Part shown: in pieces, positions 46,601 through 58,600 of the stretch
How positions within the stretch are numbered: position 1 is the first letter of the stretch
Layout of the letters: every line of letters begins with the position of its first letter
DNA from: Henricia sp. BOLD:AAB3569
Taxonomy: Eukaryota; Echinodermata; Asteroidea; Spinulosida; Echinasteridae
Assembly: GCA_037783545.1 (NCBI GenBank)
Contig: JBBELK010000397.1
Coordinates: 248,001-312,000 of the forward strand
Reading direction: 5' to 3'
Length of the DNA: 64,000 nt
Notes under the pieces: model-generated
What the model was told of the DNA's origin: nothing
The model's database searches: none
The model's input: only the letters and a program-made list of their open reading frames with translations
Program-made: the position numbers and the translations under genes

Positions 46601-49600
46601 AGACGAGCGTGATTCGGACGACAGTTTGGACTCGTACGAAGCCGCGCAGAGGTGGGATCAGGAGAACATTAGGCGGGAGATCGAGAAGAAAAGGGAAAAA
46701 CGCGACGACGCGGCGAGGCGACAGGAGCGTAGTGGACGCAAAAGAGGACCCAAGCAAGGCATGCATATTCATGTTCTGGATGAGTTTCCTAATAAATATT
46801 TATTGGGTGATTTGTTACCGGAATACAGGAGAGAATGGTCGTGCACGCATTTTGGCAGGAAAACAGCGTTATGGCGGGAAACAGGTTTAAGTGTGATGAC
46901 ATAAGAATGATGACCAGGCGACGGTGACAGGTGTAGAAAAGACTCAACCGAAAACAAGCAGAGAGCAAAATGGATCGGAGAGAGTTATAAACTCCTCAAA
47001 AAAGTTCGGAAAGTCAAGTTTGACTGACGATTTCTCTCTTGTTGCAAACAAAATTTCCTTGAAATTTATATCATTGGAAAGCCCTGTTATTCCTCTTTAC
47101 GATGATGTGTCATTTGTTATGATTAAGCAATTGGGGGATGTGCAGCACAGCTGAATACGGGGGCGGGTGTAAAGTGAAATGTCACAAAATGCATTGCTAT
47201 TGTCAAAAAGTGCATTGACACATTCCCATCCTCCAAGCAAAAGGGGAATGCACTGCATGACAATAGCAGTGAATTTTGTGACATTTCACTTTCCACCCAC
47301 CCCTGTATTCCGCTATACTGCACATCCCCAAAAAGTGCATTGACACATTCCCATCCTCCAAGCAAAAGGGGAATGCACTGCATGACAATAGCAGTGAATT
47401 TTGTGACATTTCACTTTCCACCCACCCCTGTATTCCGCTATACTGCACATCCCCAATTGATTAATCATAACAAATGACACATCACTGTAAAGAGGAATAA
47501 CAGGGCTTTCCAATGATACCAAATTCAAGGGAAATGTTTTAGTAACAAGAGAGACATCGTCAGTCAAATTTGACTTTCCGAACTTTTTTTGAGGAGTTTA
47601 TTTAGAAAACAAGTGGGAACTCACTATTCTAGAGATGTATTGATAACATTGTTCGGTAATAGACCGTATCGAATAGCTGCCATCTTGTAGGGCAACTTTT
47701 GTCATATAAAGTGGTAAACAATGTTAAGAACAAAATGTGCAATCACGCATGTCATCAAGGAACATAATTAATGTCCTATACAAGATGACAGCTCCTCAAA
47801 GCATGTTTGTAAGATTCTGCAGACATTTAAAAAAAAAAAATTATATGTAATACTTCGACTGCCAGTGAGTGTGAATGTATAGCCTGGGCTGCGTTCCACA
47901 GCGAACGTTTGCAAACGTTGGCCAACAATTTCGGGTGGAACGAATTGTGCGCCACTAACGTTCGCCAACGTTGGCCAACAAACTTTTGGATTGTTCGCGA
48001 TGTTCGCGAGCCATTTCAAAATGGCGTGCGCGACATGAAAAATGACAGACGACGGTTTGCAGTTTAGAAAATAACAAATAAATTGCACCTTTCGTGGTTG
48101 TCTCCCTTATTGCTGGCGATACACAATCAATAGCAACGTGTCACATTTTCTCAAAAATTTGGAAAGCAGCGGAGAGCCACATTACAACGTCGGTACGACT
48201 GCTGTGACTGTGGGCGCCGCCATCTTAACAACGTATTTTTTGGCAAACAATCCATTCCACATTGAGCAAACGTTGACGCCAACGTTAACAAACCGTTCGC
48301 GTGTTTGGAACGCAGCCCTGATTCCTCGTCTTCACAACAAGATTTGGAACACATTCGCGGCTGGTACCTTTCCAATCAGCAGTTTGCATTCTATATATAG
48401 AACTGGTTCAGGGGACCAGATTAAACCGTCCTTCCACGCAATAGTGTCAATTACTTTGGTAACCGAAACTTTTGGACCATCTTTTTGTAAATCTTGCGTC
48501 AGTTTGGAGCAATTTTGTTTGCAGAATTCACCTTTAAGGTGATAGACAAATAATAGCGAAGGTGTGGCGCACGGGGATATCTGGTGATATTGAAATCTCA
48601 GTCGCGTGCCAGCGTGTTTACTTAGGAGTTAGAGGCGAAATTACCCTGCGCCGGCCGGCCGTAGCAACGCGCCGGTCGTAGCGATCGATTTTCTACTTAT
48701 GCCGTGTAAACTGATAGTGGAGATAGCCCCGGGGCTTAAATTTAACATGCTTTTGAATTTTGTTAAAATTTCTTTACGCGTATATAAATAAACTCGTGAT
48801 TGAAAATTTCTGGCAGCGGCCTTCCCAAGTCGCTGTTTCATAAACCCCAAAATAAACCACGGGAAATTGAAAAATAGAAATATGGACGGTACAGTTTAAA
48901 TTATTGTGTGTGTTCAGAGTTGATTAAAGGCACAGGCTCGTCAGCAATGCGCGCGCGCCAAATTCGTGCCACCAAATACGCAGCTCCATGCTTTTGCTAT
49001 GGAGCTGCGTATTTCGTGGCACGAATTTGGTGCACGCGCATTGCTGACGAGCCTGTGCCTTTAATTGAAATAAAATACATGGTAATATTGTGGGTGGTTG
49101 CGTTCAATGGACCTGAAACAAAACGACGTAACGGTTTGTTTACATGCGCGCAAATCCATGGCGGAGTCTCAGGGTACCAGACGACATAGGGCCATAGGAA
49201 TATACCCAGCACGATATGGGGCCTAAGGACTCCCCCCTAACGCCCCTACATGACTCAACACACTCTTCCCTTTTGTTAACGCACCAACACCCCTAAAAAC
49301 TGAAAAGAATTCCTTTGGAATTTCTTGGATGTTTGAGACACAATAATAATAATAATAATAATGAATATTTGTAATGCGCCGGTATCCATCAAAAAGATGC
49401 TCAGGGCGCAATGGGGGAACAATAGTAGGGGTGGGGGGAAGGGGGTACCCTCGGCCCCATATCGTGCTGCATATGCATAGAAAGCACGCATGTAAACAAA
49501 CCGTGACGTCATTATGTTTAAGGTCATTGATATCTATATCTCACTTCAAATTTACCTTATTTGTTTTTTCCTGTTTCTTCATTCAGAGGGAGGTTGCTGC

Positions 49601-52600
49601 GACTGCGCACTGTGCCGCTGTTTAAAGCGGGTACCCTACGGTACCTTATTCGCCATTCTACTCTTAGCGGGGGGTCTGGCTCTGCTGACCTACGAAATCC
49701 TGTACATTCGCTTCGTGGCAGAACTCATGTTCATAATCGACGCCAGCTTCAGTGGAAATAATGTTCTTTTCGAAGGGTAAGATCATTTTTATTTCTGTAC
49801 GCTCCTCTAACGAGGTTACTCGGACAATGGGCACCATTTTGATATTTATACGAAGTCTGTAAAATAAATCCCGCACGCGTAATTTGTTTTTACACCACTG
49901 CGAGGGGAAAACGAGGAGTTTTGTACCTTTTTAGCGTCTTGAGAGGAGACTATATAATGGGTTAGGGTTGGTTATTTTTAAGGAATTTGGGGTTTGAATG
50001 CAGTCGGTTTGCAACCAGCTTCGTGGTCTGGTTAGAAGAGAGTTCGACTTGCAATCGAAGGTCCTATAGTACTGTATATACATGTACATACGAATCTCAG
50101 TGTTGTTTGGGATTTTTCGAAGTTTCTCGGTTTCTTCTTTTTCTCTAATAGTGAGAATAAGAGTTCTGACTATTTCTAAGATTGTTACTTGAGAAGTATC
50201 AGTCGTTGGAAACTTAGACTCTATTCGGGTGGAAAAATCGGGGTGTACCCCACGCTGCGGTGTAAAAATAAAAAAAATAAAATAAAATAAACCACGCAGC
50301 CCGGACATTGCTATAACGCCAAAGGAATTTTGCTTCCAACAATTCTACAAAAACACTGACTTTGCACGAAAACACAATTTATCAGAATTGAATATATGCA
50401 TTTGGCAGATTTGATGATGGATGACGACCGTTCACAACAGTCGGATATAATTCAATTAAATTTTGATGTTTACTGTGTAGGAATGTCTTGAGTGCACTCT
50501 TCCGTAAGACTGACTTACCCGTAATAACAAAGATGCATGCACGCGGTCTGATGTGGTACATTAAAGGTTTTTTTTTTAATTGGATAACCGCGCAAGCCTG
50601 CTGCTTTTCATTTTAGCGTCTACAATTGGATCAAAGAAAATCTCATTTGTGGATTTGATGGCTTGGAAAAGGGTGAATATGACATTTTCATCCGGGTTCG
50701 CGCGTGCTGTAACTAAAAGGTCAAGACACGTTTCGAGGTCTTGACAGTTTTCTTTCCCTGTTTTCTTAAAACAAATCTTCAAAATGCTGAATACAAAAAT
50801 TAATTACGCATTAATAACCAATACACGTACCACCATAATTTAGGCTTCAACGTATTTTGGAAATGTCTGAGTCCAGAGCAGTATCAAACTCCTCTATATA
50901 GCCTATACAGTACAGTTAAATCGCTCTACTTACCCTTCTCCATGCGGATAATTAAGCACCGTATTAACGTTTTTGTGTAATTGTTTTGAAGCACATCCTG
51001 TGTTTTGCGATGTTCTAACTGCATTGGTCGATTTATAATTTCTGAGTCCAGAGCAGTATCAAACTCCTCTATATAGCCTATACAGTACAGTTAAATCGCT
51101 CTACTTACCCTTCTCCATGCGGATAATTAAGCACCGTATTAACGTTTTTGTGTAATTGTTTTAAAGCACTTCCTGTGTTTTGCGATGTTCTAACTGCATT
51201 GGTCGATTTATATTTAAATTCTGATGGCCTATTTATTATTTTTTGTTAGGTCTGGCACCCTGTTCTGGGTGTTGATAGGTGCCGTAGCAATCATGGGCCT
51301 GTACGGCATCCTACTATTGGTATTTGCATGCCTTTCTACGGGATCGACCGGCCAAAATACGTGTGGGCGTGATCACACCAGGTGCATTGGCCTGTGCAGC
51401 ACTGACATCGTAAGTTCATTCCGTACACTCGTTTTAGTTGTATAACAGACCACTAAAGTGTGACATCAGTTTATGTTATACCAGGATAACTGGATCTGAA
51501 AATACAGCTCACTGATTCTAGTGTTCATGTATAGAAGATTGCATTTAAATGACGTGTGAAATAGGGTTTTTATTAAATATAATAAACATTTCGATCAATT
51601 TCAGAAAATTTGATTGTTCCGTTTTGGTGTAATTGCAAGTTTTCTATTTTTATGCTAATGAAAATTTCCATATGCATGAGCAAATCCGTGATGTCATCTC
51701 AGGACAACAGAGGAAATCTCCATTGACTTGTGTACAAAAGTTGTTGTCATTTTCAGTGACTTCTTGGTGTTATGATCTGTAATAGTTTACCGAGTTTGTT
51801 TAGTATGTCATTTGCAACAATCCCAACAAGTTTGTTTGGGTCAGAAATGGATGAGTGGGTTACTGTTACTGTTTGAAATGCTCTTTCTTTGTTTTTCAAC
51901 TGTGGGTTCCTTCCATAACTAGCAATAAACAGCGCCCTCGTCCGTCAAGAAAATGTTGAAGTAGAGAAAAGGTCACTTTTTTTTAAAATGAAAACAAATT
52001 TCAGTTCTGATTCATGTATAAAAACAAATTGTTGATAATTTTTACTTCACTAAACCTTTAAACACAGTAATCTTAGCAAGTGACACACAAAGGGTGACAT
52101 TATTACTACTCTATATTAAACGCAACATAGACTAGAATACTAGTCCAATTACAAATGATATCACCATTGTTTACATGTGCGGTTTTCAAAAGGTGGCTCC
52201 CAGTGGTCCAGTTTTTAGAAAAGTGCACAGTTGTATCTGACACAATGGGAAGCGTTTGTCTCCTGGTGACCTAATGGGAAAAAGAGTATATTTAACGTAA
52301 ATGAAAAGCACCGACAACCTTTGTTCACTCGTCATCCGATATAACCAAGAACAATATAACAAGTTTATTTTCTGCACATTTTCCCCGTCTCGTTTTAAGT
52401 AGGCCTAAGCTATATTTGCTGTCCGAGATGTCCATTTCGCGCCTAATTGATCCCTTCCGCTAGCGGTTCACTTTGTTTGACAAGATATATGCTCCTATCA
52501 ATAAACACACCAAACTTCAATTTAGATTCAATTTCTGTAACAAGACACACGCTGCGCCGTCGCACTTGGCATCTGTTCAGATTTTACTCGTGAAGATCCG

Positions 52601-55600
52601 ATAGCACAGGTCGAACGAAGAAAATGTCGGTACGAGTCGAGGGCCGTTGCTCGGCGGATGTGTAGGACACTGGTGGTACAGGCACGATTATCAAGACAAC
52701 TATAATTAGGTCATCTTCGTTTGTCAACGGCATGAATAATTAATCAGCTAATGAATAATTAATTACGAACCTCTGTATGCACGGATAATTTTATGCAAGA
52801 GGTCGATGATCATGAATATTCACGTATAGGTCGCTCGGTATTAACGCAACTTTAATATTATTTAATTTGTATATGAATTTTCATTTAGCACATTTATTTT
52901 CTGAAAATATTTAAATTTATGTGGGATTTTCATACAATATTAAGTACTCAAATACAACGAACAAAAACAAAACAAGCCACAACACAGCGTTCGAATTTTT
53001 TTATTATCAAATTTATTTATTGCTGAAATCGATACTGTAAAATATAAATTTATTATTTAAATTTTTGTTTTAAATTAAATTACATGGATTACAGATATTT
53101 CATCACAAGAAAGTAAAACTAGAACGACAATTTCCTAAAATTAGCAAATATTATCGGCGTTGATTTTTTTTCGTGTTTTCTACACTACAGTATCTGATAT
53201 AATTAGTCATATCTGATGAGTTTGTTATCACTCATCAGATATTCCTAATATCATTCACAGTAGAAACAAATGGAAATATTTCGTTTGAATATTTTTTAAA
53301 GCAATATACGAATGTATATATTGAATGTGCCTATTTTCCACACACGCATATAAACACCTTGAAGCGAACTTTGACCAACATGCGGGGTATGAGAAGCGAT
53401 AATGACCGGGGGCTGATAACGATTATAATCCAGTCACATTGACGACGGTTGGGAATCCCAGAAATCACTAACGAGGCATCCGTATACGATGAAAGATCAC
53501 GACCGGGGATGAATGCATGCTCGGGGGCAAAGACTTGAGAAAGCGTGTCGAGGAAATTATTAGTTTTTCTGCTGCACACTCCTGAATAGCGATACGAGTT
53601 CGGTATCATGTCTTATCTGCACGTATAACGTCAAAACATCCTTGCGGGTGGCGTTAAAGATAGCACATATTTGAAACATTCAGAAAGAAATCATTCGGGT
53701 TATTGCGGAAAAGACTCATGCTTTGTATGTGTGTCCAAAGGAAAAAGAATGCCGACTAATTAAAGTTAGCGAACTGATCCAACATCTAAATTGTACTTCA
53801 CGTTTTTGAGCATGACAGCACGCCATGCACCGCAATTGTACACAATAGTTCATATACAATTTTGTATTATCATTCATCATAGAAAAAGAAAACTCAGTCG
53901 CTATAAAAGCTCTAACTATGAAACTAATAATACTGTGGTTCTCAAACCGGGGGCGGGGAGGGGGATTCAGCATTTGCAGTGTGAATGAGACGGTTATTGA
54001 GTAGTAAAAATCAAAGATATAGGCCGCCCTAAACTTAAAGATAGTAGGCCTATATACATGATTTGTAAACTGTTACAAATAGTTTTATCCCCCTGTGTGA
54101 TTGAAGATATGCATTATTAAAACCAACCTGAGCAAAAACCAGCTCCGTACTTCGTCTAACTTTTGAGAAAACAGTCAAAAAAAGGTTTGCAGTCATTTCG
54201 CCCCAAAACCACTTCGCCATGAACCGTTTCGCCCTGAACCACGGCCTGTGCACGAAGTGGTTTGGGGGCGAAGTGGCATTTGGGCGATGTAGTGTTTGGA
54301 CGAAGTGATTTGGGGCGAAATGGCACTCGGGCGAAGTGGTTTGGGGCGAATTGAATTTTCGTCTCATGAGACGAAAACTAAGTCTCAAAGACTATAGCAC
54401 TTCAGACAAAAACATTTCAGGGGAAGTTTTCTACGGTCATCATGTTTATTTTGTGTAAGTTGGGCGTAGATATCTGTGAACATTTCTGATTTTCTAAATT
54501 TCCAATGATGTTTACTGCCTTTAAGTTATTGTGAACTTGATCTCGCAAACATCCAAGGGGGAATGAAGTGTACCAAGACCCCGTCGAGGGGGAATGGGCA
54601 GCAAAAGTTAGAGAACCAGGGTAATAATCGAGTTGGTATGAAAACCAAGGATACAGAAACAAAATCTTGCAAAAATTAAGGCATAGCCTAAGTCAAAGAA
54701 CGAAATGCATCAAAACGGGCGTAAATAAACCATCTTTCTTGCTATATGCTAAAACATTGTGATTACATCTACGGGTTTAAAGATATTTATATCGACTTAG
54801 TTACTTTTTGGGATGTCTTTATTTCAAGTCTTTATTTGCAAGACGCCATTTTGTGTTATTTTGCTGCAGTTGATCTTTGTGACATACTTGATATGTGGAG
54901 TGTGGATAGCCCTAGCCGTTGTTATGGCCATGCCGTTTACCTTCATCATGATGGTTCATTCCTACTGCAAGACGGCCGGGCCTAGCTCGTGCATTGATCT
55001 AACCCACTATGGTAAGTTATAATGGTCCTCATCGGCATTCGAACTCAGGACCTCTGCAGGCGCGGATCCAGAGAGGGGGTGGGGGGGGGGGGGGGGGGGG
55101 GGTGGGGGGGGGGGGGGGGGGGGGGGGGGGTGGGGGGGGGGGGGTTTGGCTTGGGGGTAAAACCCCCTCCCTGCTCCGACACCACAAATATAATGTAATG
55201 CATTTTGTGTGTGTCCGCCTTTCCGAAACGAGCTAACACGCAAATCTGTGGCGCGAGCCGGCTGTTGTCTTGAGCCAACTCACGCCCGAGTCATTTTGAT
55301 GTAATTTAATCAATTCGGTCATGTTATGCCGAAAAGAAACAATTTCTATACTTTCCAGAAATTGTATTGGGTTCCGTTCCTTATGACTGTCCCATTCCTA
55401 CCAAACTTTCAAACGACGAACCTTATTTACTCCGCAGTTTTTCAAATTTATAACAGGGATGCATGCTGACGAATGTAATGGAACGGATTCCCCAGTATGC
55501 TTTAAATAGCAGCCAATCGCCGACGAGGACAACGGCCAGCATTACCGAGTACATGTATCACATGCATGCACGGTGTTTACAATCTGCGCGCGTTACATTT

Positions 55601-58600
55601 GAATGCCTGCAATCGTGCTGCAATGCACTGCAAGCGTCCTGATTGGTCCATCAGAGGCGACAAGATTTCTGTCGCTAGTCCCACCGCCAAATGGGGCCTT
55701 TTTCAACAGGGCCACTGTACGCAGGAGTTAGGGAGTACGTTAAAGGGGCACTGTTGCAAGAGGATGCCCCATGCTCTGACACACCGGGTAGGTGCTCTAC
55801 CAGCTCAACCATGAGACACAGTGTTACATGTATACTCATTCATGTTTTCCATACACGATTATAGATAGTATATCTAATCACCATTGAAATGAAACTACTT
55901 TAAATATACGCCTTATCGGGAGTCGAACCCAAGACCTCGGACACATGGGTAGCTGCTCTACCAACTGAACTATAGGGCACAGTGGTACATGTATACTCAC
56001 TCAGGTTTTCCCCACGAAAGCAATATTTCACCACTGGAATGAAACGACCAAACATGGAATGGAAGAAAAATCATGTGGGCTTCATAGGGATTTGAACCAA
56101 TACATCTGACACACCGAGCAGATGCTCTACCAGCTGAACAATGATGCACCCTAGGAACAGTGGTATATATTCCCTCAGGGTTCCCCCTCAGGGTCCCCCC
56201 CCCCCCCCCCCCCCCCCCCTCCCCCCCAAGAACCTATTTTCTCTCGGTGTTTCATGGCTGAACAAAGTAATATTTAATGCAGGAAAGGTATAACTGAAGA
56301 TATATCACATTCCAAGAGTATGGGAATTTAGGAGATGCGCGCTCATTCGGTATTCTAGTCGTATCCCCTGGGGCAGATTGGCTGTCAAACGCAGGTTGAA
56401 GAGGTTACTATATAGACAGCCCCAACTACATGCTGATAATTGATGGACCTTTCAATTGACACAGCGCGCTAGATGTAGAACGAGTGTCACTTTGCTGCTC
56501 GTCTGATGGAGTATGCCAGCTCGCGACAGTTTGCAGCAAATTGAGAGCACATTTCGCGGTCAATCGCTCAAACTTTAAAATGAAATTTGTATTCAAAATG
56601 AGGTTAGACCGTCATTTTCTTTCTCTTTGATGCATGCCGCCCTCTGAGAACAAGAAATAGATTAGACTGTTGCCTGGACCTCATTATTCCACGAAAACGA
56701 ATTTGTGAAATATTGGGTTAAATTAAATCTTTCTCATGACTGCATTTTTGTGTGTTTGCCCTGACGTCGTGTTTTAATGTGCCGTTTTTTCCATGTCTCA
56801 GTCATTTTGCCTTTAAATAAGACTCTGCTATATGGGTCATTCTATAAATTTGGGGTCCAACGTGTGACATTTTTCTGTCCCCGTTACACCTGACATAGGC
56901 CTACTGCTATTTGCCATACAAGTATCATTAAAAATGCCTTCAAACCATATTTTTATGAATTGTATTTTATGTAATCACTCTTTGAAATAGAAGGCATTTA
57001 AAGAATATGTTCTGAATTTACAAAATACAACATTTTACAAGATGTCAGATGTAACGGGGACAGAAAAAGTGGACCCCAAATTTATAGAATGACCCATAGG
57101 ATCGGAACGTGAGGTTACAAATTTTAAAGTGTTAAATTATTTTTGTCTTTTACATTGTGTGCAGCCATTAATTTCCCGATGATTAATTTGTCGTCAGTGA
57201 AGATTTATTACTAAAATCCACGTTTTGTGCTTTTTTACGGTGTTCCAGGTCTTAGAGCAAGCACTTCTGGCGACGCTGCTGTCAGCAACACGACCACAGA
57301 AATCTGCGGCAATGCGCTTCTGAATTTCTGTAGCAAGGTATTAACCCGCAGTTACGTCCTTTTTTTCCGACCTCACCTTACGGACGCCCACGAAATTCGT
57401 TAACTGTTGTGATACATCTATTGGATAGATATCCCAATGTACCCGTTTGACCTAATGATATTTCATGCGTCTTGCACATACCGCAAATAGCGCAGCTGGT
57501 TAAACATTCTTCGCTCGGGTACGGTGTTCACTTGGAGACGGTGAAAAATTATCTTGGTCTTTCGTAACTCAGCATGCAAGACCTCGCAGATCTCTATTAA
57601 CAACAAAATGAGAAACGAGTGTGTTATTGAATGGCACATCACCGTAACTGGCTTAGGGCGGTTTCGAACGCGTACGCAATATTAAACATCTATGTAAATT
57701 TGAAAACCCATGTAGAAGTGCCCAAAATCATGCAAATTACGGTGCCCAAAATCATGCAAATGAGGTGGCCCAAACCACGCAAATATTCAAATGTGCCAAA
57801 AACTATGCAAATAGTTATGCAAATGTCCCAAAATAATGCAAATGAAGGTGGCTATAAATATGGTAATGAGAAGGCGCGGTTATGCGCGTACGGCCTTCGT
57901 TTCTTATCTATATTTTAATGGATATCTGTGCAAGACCTCTACGTCAGCTATAGCAGACGTACAGGGAAAGACTCCCTGAGACAAGAAATTTAACGAACGA
58001 TGTATTTGTCACTGTATGGGAAGTATACACGTAATTTTTAGATACGAAAGTCGTTCAAACTTAACCTTTTCCAGTGAAATTATTATTTATTATGCACTTG
58101 GAAAATTTAAATCTTGTCCGATGCAACTCTATTAGGCATTTACTGCATGCATGCCAAACAATTGATTTTACTGTTGCGTTTTCACTGCAAAATATTTTCT
58201 TTTTAGATCTTTTCCCCCAGATCGTTAAAAATCTAAACCGAATACAGCAGTTACGTGCTTACGCGTTACTAAAATATCACGTATAATTTGAGATATTTGA
58301 GATTTTATCTCGTAGATATAATTATCCTAACATATCGCCCAAATTTGATTTGATTTGATTGTTTGGCCAGAATTCATCGATCTGGGTGTCCTCTTTCCTG
58401 GCCATGGCTGCGTGTATCCTGATCGTCATTGCTTTGGTGAGTAGCAGAAACCGAATATCTCCAAATCCGAATATCTCGAAATCCGAATATCTCCAAATCC
58501 GAATATCTCGAAATCCGAATATCTCCAAATCCGAATATCTCCAAATCCGAATATCTCCAAATCCGAATATCTCCAAATCCGAATAGGCCTATATTTGGAA

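Larger units (their letters stand above)
37684..49586. other. M6 intron 1 (about 11.9 kb)
   Basis: Bounded by GGAG|GTAAG and TTCAG|AG. Apart from the two candidate alternative exons and the repeats listed separately, no supported exon is present. The 100-codon frame at 40622-40924 has no recognisable motif and no clear splice sites. Confidence 0.85.

Noticed and set aside
55007..55278. Poly-Pro and poly-Gly open frames
   Set aside because: Translation of the poly-G tract.
58449..58586. Possible CRISPR array
   Set aside because: Units are directly tandem with no unique spacers, in a eukaryotic intron.
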